NCBI RefSeq assembly: GCF_000473225.1
Contig: NZ_KI421509.1
Coordinates: 1,202,045-1,266,044, forward strand
Direction: 5' to 3'
Source of the DNA: Sedimentitalea nanhaiensis DSM 24252
GTDB lineage: Bacteria > Pseudomonadota > Alphaproteobacteria > Rhodobacterales > Rhodobacteraceae
Length of the DNA: 64,000 bases
In this document: in pieces, positions 16,360-25,987 of the stretch
How the letters are laid out: each line of letters starts with the position of its first letter
Position numbering within the stretch: the stretch's first letter is position 1
The notes under the pieces: model-generated
The model's input: the letters and a program-made list of their open reading frames with translations, nothing else
Database searches by the model: none
What the model was told of the DNA's origin: nothing
Translations under genes and position numbers: made by a program

Positions 16360-18174
16360 TCAGCGATTCCGGAGATTTGCAGGCAGACGAACATAAGTTC
16401 CCGGCGCGGGAGCCAGCGATGGATGGGCCGAATCACCGGGTTCGCGGGCCGGAATCTGCTTGCCCGACCGCTTTTTCAACCACGCCTCCCAGCGTGGCCA
16501 CCAGGATCCGTCATGGCGGTCGGCACTCTTTTTCCACTCATCCGGCGAGAGTCCCAGATCGTCGTTGGTGTAATGACCGTACTTGTTCTTGCTGGGTGGA
16601 TTGACAATGCCGGCGATATGGCCGGATTCCGTCATGATAAAGGTCTTGCTGCGCGAGCCCATCATCTGGACCCCGCGATAGCAATCTTTCCACGCCGCAA
16701 TATGATCGGTTTCGCAGGCGATCGAACACAACGGCACGTCGACATCCCTGATCTTGAGCGTATGACCGGCCAGATCGAACCCTTCCTGCGTCAGCTTGTT
16801 GTCCTGACACAGCCCGCGCAGATACTGCCGCGCCATCTTGGCCGGCAAGTTGGCGCCATCTCCATTCCAGTAAAGCAGATCAAAGGCGGGAGGTGCCTCG
16901 CCCAGCATGTAACTGCGGATTGCCGGAGTATAGACCAGATCGTTCGACCGCAAATAGCTGAACGTGCGGGCCATGAGATAGGATTGCAGGACGCCCTTTT
17001 CAGCGACCTCTTTCTCGATCCCGTCGATGAAATCATCGGTCAGGAACGGTGTGAATTCTCCTTGATCCCCGAAATCCGTCAGGGCGGTAAAGAAAGTGGC
17101 CGATTTGATCGATTTATCGCCGGTCTGCTTCATCCAAGACAGGGTCAGCGCCAGCGTTGTCCCGGCGATGCAATAGCCCACCGCATTGACCTGTTCCACA
17201 TCGCAGATCGCCTTGACCTCGCGGATCGCCGCCAAATAGCCATCTTCGATATAATCTTCCATGCCGACATCGGCATATGTGGCATCCGGGTTGATCCAGC
17301 TGACAACGAACAGGGTATAGCCTTGCTCGGTAATCCACTTGATCAGGCTGTTCTGTGCCTTGAGGTCGAGAATGTAGAACTTGTTGATCCAGGGCGGGAA
17401 CACGATCAGCGGCGTTTCATGAACCGTTTCCGTTGCTGGCTTGTACTGGATCAACTCCATCATCCTGTTGCGGTACACGACCTCGCCGGGTGTCGTGGCG
17501 ATGTTCCTGCCCAGCTCAAACGCCTTTTCATCCGCCAGCCGCACCACCAGTTCGCCATTGTTGGCCTCGAGATCGGCAATCAGATTCTCCAGCCCGTCCA
17601 CCAGTGACTGGCCTTCGGTTTCCAGAGCCTTTTCCAAAGCGTCCGGATTGGTGGCCAGGAAATTGGTCGGCGCCATCATATCGACGATCTGATTCGCAAA
17701 ATAGGACAGACGCTGCTTTTCCTTGCTGTCCATGTCCTGGACGCCATCCACCGCCTGTTTAATGGCGTCGGCGTTGATCAGATACTGGCGCTTGACGAAA
17801 TTGAAATACGGATGGCTGTCCCACAACGGATTGGCAAAGCGCCGATCATTGGGGCCCGCGTTTTCCGGTGCCTGGAACTTGCCTCTGGCCAAAGTCTGCT
17901 GCGCTTCGGCGAAATGTTTCACCGAATTGCCCCAATAGGCGATCTGTTGTTCCATCAGCTTGCCGGGGTTCTGCATGGCCTCGGCCCAATATGCCGTCGC
18001 TGCCTTGGCGAAAAGATCCTGTTTGGGGGCGTCCAACGCAGCATTGTGCTTGGTTTTATGCGTCATGACATCCACCAGGCGCTTTGACAGAATCTCAATC
18101 TTGCCCAGATTTTCCGTAAGGCGCTCAATATGTTCGCCGGACAGGTCGGATGTGCTGTCTTGGGTAGTTGTCAT
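16360..18174 (-). CDS. phaC: Class I poly(3-hydroxyalkanoate) synthase
   Basis: A 604-residue synthase that polymerises (R)-3-hydroxyacyl-CoA, mainly 3-hydroxybutyryl-CoA, into PHB on granule surfaces. The lipase-like box is GYCIAG with the nucleophilic cysteine at residue 335; the downstream aspartate is in ACETDHIAAW and the histidine in TESGHIAGIVNPP. Length near 600 and absence of phaE indicate class I. The ATG at 18174 is preceded by AGGAAAT. Divergent from phaZ across a 117-bp gap that holds a PhaR box only 25 bases from this start codon. Confidence 0.97.
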   Translation of the reverse strand: MTTTQDSTSDLSGEHIERLTENLGKIEILSKRLVDVMTHKTKHNAALDAPKQDLFAKAATAYWAEAMQNPGKLMEQQIAYWGNSVKHFAEAQQTLARGKFQAPENAGPNDRRFANPLWDSHPYFNFVKRQYLINADAIKQAVDGVQDMDSKEKQRLSYFANQIVDMMAPTNFLATNPDALEKALETEGQSLVDGLENLIADLEANNGELVVRLADEKAFELGRNIATTPGEVVYRNRMMELIQYKPATETVHETPLIVFPPWINKFYILDLKAQNSLIKWITEQGYTLFVVSWINPDATYADVGMEDYIEDGYLAAIREVKAICDVEQVNAVGYCIAGTTLALTLSWMKQTGDKSIKSATFFTALTDFGDQGEFTPFLTDDFIDGIEKEVAEKGVLQSYLMARTFSYLRSNDLVYTPAIRSYMLGEAPPAFDLLYWNGDGANLPAKMARQYLRGLCQDNKLTQEGFDLAGHTLKIRDVDVPLCSIACETDHIAAWKDCYRGVQMMGSRSKTFIMTESGHIAGIVNPPSKNKYGHYTNDDLGLSPDEWKKSADRHDGSWWPRWEAWLKKRSGKQIPAREPGDSAHPSLAPAPGTYVRLPANLRNR

Positions 18175-18198
18175 TTTGAAGATTTCCTCGTAATCTCG

Positions 18199-18209
18199 CT
18201 GCTGTGCAG
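18199..18209. promoter_or_regulatory. PhaR operator in the phaC-phaZ divergent region
   Basis: CTGCTGTGCAG fits CTGC-N3-GCAG. It is 25 bases from the phaC start codon and 83 bases from phaZ, so PhaR bound here could block phaC and perhaps also affect phaZ. Confidence 0.7.
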
Positions 18210-18291
18210 AAAAGCGTCGCAGATTTTCGGGGGGAAAGCGACGGATGGTCTGATCCTTTGGGATCGAAATTGATACGGATGGAGTCCCGAA

Positions 18292-19578
18292 ATGCGCTAC
18301 ATGATGACCTACGACCTTATGGAGGCGGCGCGAAACACAAACCAGTGGATGGGTGCTTCGGCCCTGTCACTTGCATCCTATCCCATATTCAGCATGATTC
18401 CAAACCCTGCCTTGAACTGGATGTCGGCCTGGGGCGAGGTGACGGAACGCACATTTGCCCGCATGGTGACAAAGCCTGACTGGGGCATTCGTACCTTTAC
18501 CTGCAAGGACGGCAAGGATCACCTGGTCAATATCGAGACCGTAGTCGAACGCCCCTTTGGCGACCTGATCCATTTCTCCGTCCCCGGACGTGAAGACACC
18601 GGTCGCAAGGTTCTGCTGGTTGCGCCGATGTCGGGCCACTATGCCACGCTGCTGCGCAGCACGGTGAAATCCTTGCTGGTGGATTGTGAGGTTTATATCA
18701 CCGACTGGCACAATGCGCGCGATATCCCGGTCTCGGCTGGCAAGTTCGATATCGAAGATTACACACTGTATCTGGTCGATTTCCTGCGCAAGATGGGACC
18801 CGATACCCATGTCATCGCGATCTGCCAGCCCGCGCCACTGACTCTGGCTGCGACGGCCTATCTGGCGGAACAGGATCCTGAGGCCCAGCCGCGCAGCCTG
18901 ATATTGATCGGCGGGCCGGTCGACCCCGATGCCACCCCGACCGAGGTCACCGATTTCGGACGGCGCGTCAACATGGGGCAACTTGAAAAAACCATGATCC
19001 AGCGGGTCGGGTTCAAACATTCCGGCGTCGGGCGTTTGGTCTATCCGGGCCTGCTTCAGCTGGCTTCATTCATGTCGATGAATGCCGAACGCCACGGCTC
19101 GGCCTTCAAAGACCAGATTTTGCGCGTATCGCGTGGTGAAGCGTCCGACCACGACGCCCACAACCGCTTTTATGACGAGTATCTGGCGGTGATGGATATG
19201 ACAGCGGAATTCTACCTGTCCACCGTCGAGCGTGTCTTCAAAGACCGCGAGATCGCCCGGAACGAATTTGTCGTGGATGGCCACAAGGTCGATATCGGCA
19301 AGATCACCAACGTGGCGGTGATGACGGTCGAGGGGGCCAAAGACGATATCTCGGCACCCGGCCAATGTATCGCCGCGCTGGACCTGTGCAACGGACTGCC
19401 GGACAGCAAGAAAGCCAGCCATCTCGAGCCGGGCGCGGGCCACTACGGCATCTTTGCCGGCAAGTCCTGGCGCGACAACATTCGTCCGCTGGTGCTGGAT
19501 TTCTTTGACGCCAACAGCGGCAAATCATCCGGTGTGCGGCGCAAGAAACCTGCCAATTCAAACGTGGCGGCGAAATAG
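18292..19578 (+). CDS. phaZ: Intracellular polyhydroxyalkanoate depolymerase
   Basis: A 428-residue cytoplasmic enzyme that degrades native PHB granules to release hydroxybutyrate. It starts MRYMMTYDLMEAARNTNQWM, typical of intracellular PhaZ1-type depolymerases. The nucleophile box has cysteine (VIAICQPAPL near residue 182), not serine, as is normal in this subgroup. A GRRVNMGQLE segment and the C-terminal LEPGAGHYGIFAGKSWR with the catalytic histidine follow. The TTATGGAGG-like region and ATG at 18292 fit the start. Confidence 0.95.
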   Translation: MRYMMTYDLMEAARNTNQWMGASALSLASYPIFSMIPNPALNWMSAWGEVTERTFARMVTKPDWGIRTFTCKDGKDHLVNIETVVERPFGDLIHFSVPGREDTGRKVLLVAPMSGHYATLLRSTVKSLLVDCEVYITDWHNARDIPVSAGKFDIEDYTLYLVDFLRKMGPDTHVIAICQPAPLTLAATAYLAEQDPEAQPRSLILIGGPVDPDATPTEVTDFGRRVNMGQLEKTMIQRVGFKHSGVGRLVYPGLLQLASFMSMNAERHGSAFKDQILRVSRGEASDHDAHNRFYDEYLAVMDMTAEFYLSTVERVFKDREIARNEFVVDGHKVDIGKITNVAVMTVEGAKDDISAPGQCIAALDLCNGLPDSKKASHLEPGAGHYGIFAGKSWRDNIRPLVLDFFDANSGKSSGVRRKKPANSNVAAK

Positions 19579-19598
19579 CGGAACTGGGCGTCCCGACA

Positions 19599-20177
19599 AT
19601 GGTATCTACGGGATCTGTCGCATTTTCCTGCACCTGTGGCGAGGTTCGCGGTCGGATCTCGCCCGCCACGGCGCAGTCTGGCACCCACCTGATATGCCAT
19701 TGCCGTGACTGTCGGGCGGCAGAACGTTTCCTGGAACAGCCTGAAGCCGGCACCGAAGGTGTCGAGCTGTTCCAGACCACGCCCGACACGATTCACCTGC
19801 AGGCCGGTGTGGATCGTCTGGCGGTGCTGCGGCTCAGCCCAAAGGGGCCGCTGCGCTGGTATGCGTCCTGCTGCAATACGCCTCTGTTCAATACGTTGTC
19901 ACGCCCGGGAATTCCTTTTGTCACCGCCATGGTTGCGCGCATCTCGGACCCGGCCCCTCTGGGCCCCGTGGTCGCGCACAGCTTTGTGCCGCAAGCGGGC
20001 GGGCCGCCAAAACACCGCGGCGGTACAACCATGGTCTGGCGCTTCTTCACCCGGCTGGGTGCTGCGCGCCTGTCCGGGCGCTGGCGGCAGACCCCGTTCT
20101 TCGATCTGAAGTCCGGAGAACCGACGGCTCCCGTCCGCCTGTTGACCAAGCAAGAACGCGCAGCCCTCTACGACTGA
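19599..20177 (+). CDS. DUF6151/GFA-like zinc-binding protein
   Basis: A 192-residue protein with cysteine pairs arranged as in the GFA zinc-binding fold: CTC near residue 12, ICHCRDCRAAERF near residues 34-46, and YASCCNTPLFNT near residues 91-102. The family is of unknown function; GFA domains can bind glutathione adducts. It starts 20 bases after phaZ and could be read through from it. Its last ten bases overlap the end of the convergent next gene. Confidence 0.78.
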   Translation: MVSTGSVAFSCTCGEVRGRISPATAQSGTHLICHCRDCRAAERFLEQPEAGTEGVELFQTTPDTIHLQAGVDRLAVLRLSPKGPLRWYASCCNTPLFNTLSRPGIPFVTAMVARISDPAPLGPVVAHSFVPQAGGPPKHRGGTTMVWRFFTRLGAARLSGRWRQTPFFDLKSGEPTAPVRLLTKQERAALYD

Positions 20178-20815
20178 CACGACAGCGGCGCGCTGATGCC
20201 GCGGAACGCCGGGAAATCGCGATAGCGCGCTTGGCGTTGCTCATTCGTTTCCGCAGGCGTGTGCCCTGCGCACAGCAACCTCCCGCGCGGCGCGATATAG
20301 CTGTCGATGCGGCGCAGGGGTTCGGGTCGCCACGACAGGTTAAAGGCACAGAGTTTTGGAAAAAACCAAATCTCGGAATAGGGCAGATGGTCATGCAGCC
20401 ACCAGGCCAGATCGCGCCAATCGCGCCCCTGATCGAATTGCTCGGCAAACCACGGAATCACCACCGACGCCCCGGCGACGCGATCCCGCCCCTGCCCCCG
20501 ATCCCAGATATGGCATTCTAGAGGATGATCGTTTCGCGCACAGTTCAACCGGTTTTCGTTGCCAAACCGGTTTAGTGTCGGTGAGCGATAGCCCGACCGC
20601 ACCGCCACCCGGCCAAAGGTCTCTTCAAGCGGGTCCATCAGGGCCTCGCAGAACGCCCGTCCGGTTTGGATTGCAAGATCGGGATGCTCGGGAATATTCT
20701 GCAGCCGGTGAAAATTGGCGATCTCCGAATACAGAAAGTCGCGCATGAAAAAGTGCCGGGACAATCGGACGCGACCCAGAGTCTCAAGGCTCCACATGCT
20801 GCCCGGTCGGCGCAT
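20168..20815 (-). CDS. Conserved hypothetical protein with a peptidase M15-like core
   Basis: A 215-residue protein. The stretch HFFMRDFLYSEIANFHRLQNIP followed by GRVAVRSGYRSPTLNRFGNENRLNC resembles the M15/HedgehogN zinc-hydrolase core, with a possible metal histidine in CHIWD. Catalytic residues cannot be confirmed by eye. The ATG at 20815 overlaps the TGA of the upstream VOC gene (TGATG), so the two form a translationally coupled pair. No signal peptide is visible, which argues against a periplasmic cell-wall role. Confidence 0.65.
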   Translation of the reverse strand: MRRPGSMWSLETLGRVRLSRHFFMRDFLYSEIANFHRLQNIPEHPDLAIQTGRAFCEALMDPLEETFGRVAVRSGYRSPTLNRFGNENRLNCARNDHPLECHIWDRGQGRDRVAGASVVIPWFAEQFDQGRDWRDLAWWLHDHLPYSEIWFFPKLCAFNLSWRPEPLRRIDSYIAPRGRLLCAGHTPAETNEQRQARYRDFPAFRGISAPLSCQS

Positions 20816-21243
20816 CAGCCGTACCCGTTCCAGCGAAACGCGCCTTCGGGCGACAGGGGCGCATGTGGATTGAACGCGATTTCCCAGATGCAACGGTCGG
20901 GCGCGCGAAAATAGCCGATATGCCCGCCCCAGAATACGTCATGCGCCGGTTTCAACACCTCGGCTCCGGCCGCATTGGCAGCCTGCAGCAGCAGGGCGAC
21001 CTGATCCTTTTCACGTACATTATGGGCCAATGTCATTGCGCCGTGGCCCAGTTCGGACAACGCAAGCCCCATATCCCGCGCCAAGTGCTCTAGCGGATAC
21101 AGACCCAGCGTCTGGCCAATCAGATCAAAGGCAATAATTCCCTCCTGTGCCGGCACCCGCCGCCAGCCAAGAGCCTCGTAAAACGCGGCGGCTTCATTCA
21201 GATCCGCGACCCCCAGGGTGATCAGACTGATACGTTGTTCCAT
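20815..21243 (-). CDS. VOC/glyoxalase-family protein
   Basis: A 142-residue vicinal-oxygen-chelate protein with two beta-alpha-beta-beta-beta modules: ISLITLGVADLNEAAAFYEALGWRR at the start and LAHNVREKDQVALLLQAANAAGAEV in the second half, ending GYFRAPDRCIWEIAFNP. Such proteins include glyoxalases, dioxygenases and antibiotic-binding proteins; no specific reaction can be assigned. The ATG at 21243 has AGGAGTTGG just upstream; an earlier in-frame start is less likely. Confidence 0.88.
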   Translation of the reverse strand: MEQRISLITLGVADLNEAAAFYEALGWRRVPAQEGIIAFDLIGQTLGLYPLEHLARDMGLALSELGHGAMTLAHNVREKDQVALLLQAANAAGAEVLKPAHDVFWGGHIGYFRAPDRCIWEIAFNPHAPLSPEGAFRWNGYG

Positions 21244-21315
21244 CTCCAACTCCTGTATGAAATTCCTCCCGACGGGCAACAATCGCCGTCTATTTGCGCC
21301 GCCGCAACCGCTCGC

Positions 21316-22068
21316 TCAGCGTGCGATCGCGATCACCTCAGCCACGGCCTCCTCGATCAAGCCAAGACAGGACCCATCCGAAAACCGATGATCCGCATCC
21401 TTGACCAGCGTCAGACGCATATCCGGACACTCTGCATGATCCAGCAATCCCAGCGCAGTCGCGGTGCTGACGGCGGTATCCGCCGTACCTTGCAGGCAAC
21501 GCACCGGAAAACGCAACGGTAACGGGTCACGCAGCACCAGCCAGGCGCGACCGTCTTCGATCATGCGTTTGCTGATGATATAGGGCTCCATGTAATCCGA
21601 CGGCAACTCTACTTGGCCTGCTGTTTCCAGCGCCTGTTTCTGCGCCTCGGAGAAATTGGCCCAATACCCGTCTTCGGTGAAATCGGGCGCGGCGGCGACG
21701 GTCACCAGGCCCGCGATCCGATCCGGTCGGGTGCGCGCCAACAAAAGCGCCTGCCAGCCCCCCATTGACGACCCTACCGCCACCACAGGCCCGTCGGTCA
21801 AAGCGTCGACCACCGCCATCGTGTCCTCGTGCCAATCGCCAATACAGCCCTCTTCAAAGGTGCCGCTGCTTTCCCCGTGCCCGGAATAGTCAAAGCGCAA
21901 AAACGCTTGTCCCCGCGCCTGCGCCCAGTTTTCCAGATGCACGGCCTTGGTGCCGTTCATATCCGATTTCAGCCCACCCAGAAACACCACGCAAGGGCCG
22001 GTCCCCGGGGTCAGGTGATAGGCCAGCCGTCGCCCCTGGGGCGTGTTCAGAAATGTGGTATCGCTCAT
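21316..22068 (-). CDS. Alpha/beta hydrolase
   Basis: A 250-residue cytoplasmic serine hydrolase. The oxyanion region is CVVFLGGLKSDMNG, the nucleophile elbow is VGSSMGGWQALLLA (serine near residue 105), and the final histidine is in VKDADHRFSDGSCL. It resembles small acyl-esterase/thioesterase members near the PHB and palmitoyl-thioesterase ABHD10 group, but no substrate can be named. ACAGGAGGCGAC before the ATG at 22068 is a clear ribosome-binding site. Confidence 0.88.
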   Translation of the reverse strand: MSDTTFLNTPQGRRLAYHLTPGTGPCVVFLGGLKSDMNGTKAVHLENWAQARGQAFLRFDYSGHGESSGTFEEGCIGDWHEDTMAVVDALTDGPVVAVGSSMGGWQALLLARTRPDRIAGLVTVAAAPDFTEDGYWANFSEAQKQALETAGQVELPSDYMEPYIISKRMIEDGRAWLVLRDPLPLRFPVRCLQGTADTAVSTATALGLLDHAECPDMRLTLVKDADHRFSDGSCLGLIEEAVAEVIAIAR

Positions 22069-22118
22069 GTCGCCTCCTGTCTTTCCCCGATCTATGCACG
22101 CCGGCGCATGCGCTGCAA

Positions 22119-23243
22119 TCACAGACCCGATGCCCGGTCGGGAACCAGCACGTGCACCAGCGGCACATTGTTCAAAGCCTCGGTCAGCGAAGGCGGGCGC
22201 GCCTGCCCATCGCGATTGCCAAGCCTGAGGTTCGCGCCGATCAGTTGCACGACCGCGGGGGATGCGGCGAACTTGTTATGCGACCCCGAGGCGGAATCGG
22301 CAATCTCGCTCAGATCTATGACCGTAACGCCCAATTCAGCCAACTCTTCCACATCCGCGGCCCCGACCCGGACGACCCCGCCCGAAATACGCTGCGAAAC
22401 ACCCAGAATTCGGTCGTCGTTGGACACGAACACATACAGTTTGCCGCTGGCCTTTCCGATCTGGGACAGCTGCACCTTGAACAGGTCCAGATCAATGTCC
22501 GGCGCGGCAAGCACCACGTGGTTCAACCTTCCGATCTGGGCCAGGCCGCCATCGGCTTCGGCCTGTATCAAGGTCTCGACGGTCAGCATCGACCCCATGG
22601 AATGGGCGAAGATATCAATCCCCCGCGCCCTGCTTTGCGCCAGCAGCCGCAGGGTCTGACGAAACCGCGGCCGCGCGGTCAGCGCGCTGTTCAGATCGTA
22701 AACATAATGCGAAGCGCGCCCCGCCGAGGCCCAGGAAAACAACACCGGCACCCCTTTGAACCCGGTATCGTGAACGAATTGCGCGATACGCAGAACGGCG
22801 TCCGAGAAGGTGTTGTTGTACCCGTGCACAAACAAAAGGATCTCGCGATCCCTGGGCGGGCGTTGCGCCAGTTCGGTATTGATCATGTCCGTGAACGCCG
22901 CCGCCGACCCATAGAGTGCGGGTGCGATCACTGCAAATTCCGCCATCGGATCAGGCGGCAATCGACGGGCGCGCTCAATAACCCCCGACACGTGATTTGG
23001 CGGGATCGAGACCACGACCGACGACAGCCCCAGATCGGACGCCCGGGCCCCCGAATAAAGCATCCCAACGGACTCGGTTCCTGCACGTGTGGTGGCGATG
23101 AAAATCTTGTGCCGACTTGCGTTTTCGACGCTCAGAACCGGGATGTCCCGATTATCGACGCCAACCAGATCGGGCGGTCGGGTACAGGAGAGCAAGCCAA
23201 AACACAGCAAGAGCACTGCGACAACGCGAACCTTGTGTACCAT
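22119..23243 (-). CDS. DUF900 alpha/beta hydrolase lipoprotein
   Basis: A 374-residue predicted lipoprotein. The signal peptide ends in the lipobox LLSC (cysteine at residue 20). The DUF900 esterase/lipase domain follows: REILLFVHGYNNTFSDAVLR carries the oxyanion-hole histidine-glycine pair, and IFAHSMGSMLTVE the nucleophilic serine. A late histidine (SGSHNKF) may complete the triad. Probably acts in the periplasm on an unknown ester. The ATG at 23243 was chosen because it begins the lipoprotein signal; the frame stays open far upstream across the opposite thrS gene but that part is not coding. Confidence 0.88.
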   Translation of the reverse strand: MVHKVRVVAVLLLCFGLLSCTRPPDLVGVDNRDIPVLSVENASRHKIFIATTRAGTESVGMLYSGARASDLGLSSVVVSIPPNHVSGVIERARRLPPDPMAEFAVIAPALYGSAAAFTDMINTELAQRPPRDREILLFVHGYNNTFSDAVLRIAQFVHDTGFKGVPVLFSWASAGRASHYVYDLNSALTARPRFRQTLRLLAQSRARGIDIFAHSMGSMLTVETLIQAEADGGLAQIGRLNHVVLAAPDIDLDLFKVQLSQIGKASGKLYVFVSNDDRILGVSQRISGGVVRVGAADVEELAELGVTVIDLSEIADSASGSHNKFAASPAVVQLIGANLRLGNRDGQARPPSLTEALNNVPLVHVLVPDRASGL

Positions 23244-23444
23244 ATCGCCCCTAGACCGCACCGACACTGCTCCTCCCTTGCCTAGTCGCTGGCACAAACC
23301 TTGGCAATCCGGTGCAATGCCACAGGCGCGGATCGGCCCGCTTTGCCCGGTTGACTTGGCCACACGGCAGCGGCACATAGGCGGCGCAATACATAGACCC
23401 GCAACCGGGCGTTCAGTGGGCGCCAAACCGACGAGGAGGCCGAT

Positions 23445-25391
23445 ATGGCTCAGATCTCTCTCACCCTTCCCGATGGCAATGCACGATCCTATGACGCCGG
23501 CGTCACCGCCGCGCAGGTCGCTGCCGATATCTCCACGTCGCTGGCCAAAAAGGCGATCAGCGCGACTGTGAACGGCCAGCATTGGGATCTGGCATGGCCA
23601 ATCCAGGCCGATGCCGACATTGCCATCCACACCATGAAAGACGAGGCGCAGGCCAACGAGCTTGTACGCCACGACCTGGCCCATATCATGGCCCGCGCCG
23701 TGCAGGAAATCTGGCCCGCGACCAAGGTCACCATCGGGCCGGTCATCGAAAACGGCTGGTACTACGATTTCGACCGCGAAGAGCCGTTCACCCCCGAAGA
23801 TCTGGGGCTGATCGAAAAGAAGATGAAAGAGATCATCAACAAGCGCGAGCCCGTGACCACCGAAGTCTGGGACCGTGCGCGTGCCGTCGACTTTTACACC
23901 GCCAACAACGAACCCTACAAGGTCGAGCTGATCGAGGCGATTCCAGGGGATGAACCGTTGCGCATGTATTGGCACGGCCACTGGCAGGATCTGTGCCGTG
24001 GCCCGCATCTGCAAAACACCGGTCAGGTGCCGGGGGATTCCTTCAAGCTGATGAGCATCGCGGGGGCCTATTGGCGCGGCGACAGCAATCGGGCCATGCT
24101 GCAACGCATCTATGGCGTGGCCTTTACCGGCAAGGAAAAGCTCAGGACCCACCTGACAATGCTGGAGGAGGCCGCCAAACGCGATCACCGCAAGCTGGGC
24201 CGCGAGATGGACCTGTTCCACATGCAGGAAGAAGCCCCGGGCCAGATCTTTTGGCACCCCAACGGCTGGACCGTGTACACCACGCTGCAGGATTACATGC
24301 GCCGCAAGCAGCGTACAGGCGGGTACCGCGAGATCAACACACCGCAGGTGGTCGACCGCAAGCTGTGGGAGGCCTCGGGCCACTGGGACAAATACCAGGA
24401 ACACATGTTCATCGTCGAGGTCGAAGAAGAACATGCCAAGGAAAAGGCGGTCAACGCGCTGAAACCGATGAACTGCCCCTGTCACGTGCAGGTTTTCAAC
24501 CAGGGCCTGAAATCCTACCGCGACCTGCCGCTGCGGCTGGCCGAATTCGGCTCGTGTTCGCGCTATGAACCTTCGGGGGCCCTGCATGGCATCATGCGGG
24601 TGCGCGGATTTACCCAGGATGACGCGCATATCTTCTGTACCGAGGATCAGATCGAAGAAGAATGCGCGCGGTTCATCAACTTTCTCGCCGACATTTATGA
24701 CGATCTCGGGTTCACCGAGTTCGAGATCAAGTTCGCCACCCGCCCGGAAAAGCGCGTCGGCAGCGACGAAAGCTGGGACCACGTGGAAAACGCGCTGGAA
24801 CAGGCGATCAAGGCCACCGGTCGGTCGTTCACGCTGGAACCGGGCGATGGCGCGTTCTATGGCCCGAAACTGGATTTCTACCTGACAGATGCCATTGGCC
24901 GTGTTTGGCAATGCGGCACCTTTCAGGTCGACCCCAACCTGCCCGAACGGCTGGGCGCGACCTATATTGCCGCCGATGGCAGCAAACAGCGCCCCTATAT
25001 GCTGCACCGCGCCACTCTGGGCAGTTTCGAGCGGTTCATCGGTATCCTGATCGAGGAACATGCGGGAAAATTGCCGTTCTGGCTCGCCCCGCGCCAGGTC
25101 GTGGTGGCCTCGATCACGTCCGAGGCGGATGATTATGTGGCCGAGGTGGTCTCGGAACTGGCTGCAGCGGGCGTGCGCGCAGAAGCCGACATTCGTAACG
25201 AAAAGATCAACTACAAGGTCCGCGAACATTCGGTCGGCAAGGTTCCGGTTATTCTTGCCGTCGGCGCGCGCGAAGTGCAGGAACGCACCGTGTCCATCCG
25301 TCGGCTGGGCGAGAAACAAACCAGCGTGCAACCGCTTGCGGATGTTACGGCCTCCCTGAAACGCGAAGCCACACCGCCCGATTTGCTGTAA
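23445..25391 (+). CDS. thrS: Threonine-tRNA ligase
   Basis: A 648-residue class II aminoacyl-tRNA synthetase that charges tRNA-Thr. An N-terminal TGS domain ([19 protein letters not shown]) is followed by the editing domain with [11 protein letters not shown] and the second-site LCRGPHL. The catalytic core has [11 protein letters not shown] (zinc cysteine), RMAEFG-like [19 protein letters not shown] (motif 2) and [20 protein letters not shown] (motif 3). The C-terminal anticodon-binding domain ends EATPPDL. Length and order are normal. GAGGAGGCCGAT upstream gives a good ribosome-binding site. Confidence 0.98.
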   Translation: MAQISLTLPDGNARSYDAGVTAAQVAADISTSLAKKAISATVNGQHWDLAWPIQADADIAIHTMKDEAQANELVRHDLAHIMARAVQEIWPATKVTIGPVIENGWYYDFDREEPFTPEDLGLIEKKMKEIINKREPVTTEVWDRARAVDFYTANNEPYKVELIEAIPGDEPLRMYWHGHWQDLCRGPHLQNTGQVPGDSFKLMSIAGAYWRGDSNRAMLQRIYGVAFTGKEKLRTHLTMLEEAAKRDHRKLGREMDLFHMQEEAPGQIFWHPNGWTVYTTLQDYMRRKQRTGGYREINTPQVVDRKLWEASGHWDKYQEHMFIVEVEEEHAKEKAVNALKPMNCPCHVQVFNQGLKSYRDLPLRLAEFGSCSRYEPSGALHGIMRVRGFTQDDAHIFCTEDQIEEECARFINFLADIYDDLGFTEFEIKFATRPEKRVGSDESWDHVENALEQAIKATGRSFTLEPGDGAFYGPKLDFYLTDAIGRVWQCGTFQVDPNLPERLGATYIAADGSKQRPYMLHRATLGSFERFIGILIEEHAGKLPFWLAPRQVVVASITSEADDYVAEVVSELAAAGVRAEADIRNEKINYKVREHSVGKVPVILAVGAREVQERTVSIRRLGEKQTSVQPLADVTASLKREATPPDLL

Positions 25392-25622
25392 CAATCCGAA
25401 CACAGGGGGTGCGACAGGTGTAACAATCCGGTCCGACAGCACGGGCTGGATTGAAACATTTGACAAACAGACCACGATTCCGGACCCTGAAACCCCAACA
25501 TGCCGTCACGCGGCCTGACGGGATTGTGAGACACGGGCTCGTGACTTCACTGCGGGCAGTGCAGCACGTAGCCTTCTGTATCACAACCTGCGCCATTCAA
25601 CCGTTTCTAAGGGAGTTTTCTT

Positions 25623-25925
25623 ATGTCCAACACCGCCAAGACCCTGGCCGTCGCCAGCGCCGTTGCCGCCGCTCTGACCGCCTCGGCCACCACGGCCAGC
25701 GCCCAGTCCAAGGAAAAATGTTATGGCGTTTCTCTGGCCGGGCAGAACGATTGCGCTGCCGGTCCGGGCACCACTTGTGCCGGAACGTCGACATTGGATT
25801 ATCAGGGGAACGCCTGGACCCTGGTCGAGGCAGGATCCTGCGAATCCATGGAATTGCCCGCAACCGCCGACGGCACACCGCGCAAAGGCTCATTGACCGC
25901 GCTGGATCGTGACCTGCCTGCATAA
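25623..25925 (+). CDS. bufA1: BufA1-type bufferin precursor (DUF2282), copper-binding RiPP
   Basis: A 100-residue precursor with a Sec signal peptide (residues 1-27, ending TASA before Q28) and four core cysteines at 33, 44, 52 and 73 in the pattern [28 protein letters not shown]. This matches DUF2282 proteins, now known as bufferins: ribosomally made, post-translationally modified peptides that bind copper in the periplasm. The maturase (MNIO), its partner and a DoxX protein follow in order. AAGGGAG precedes the ATG. Modified cysteines are inferred from the family, not seen here. Confidence 0.93.
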   Translation: MSNTAKTLAVASAVAAALTASATTASAQSKEKCYGVSLAGQNDCAAGPGTTCAGTSTLDYQGNAWTLVEAGSCESMELPATADGTPRKGSLTALDRDLPA

Positions 25926-25987
25926 ATTCCACTCGGGGCGGACCTGTTTCGGGTGCGCCCCTGCCAACCTTGTCCGACAGGCGCGCC

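Noticed and set aside
23244-25475. Minus-strand frame that stays open for over 740 codons opposite thrS, in phase with the DUF900 lipoprotein gene
   Set aside because: It is the antisense of a highly conserved essential gene; the protein looks like random antisense composition. The real gene starts at the lipoprotein signal at 23243.
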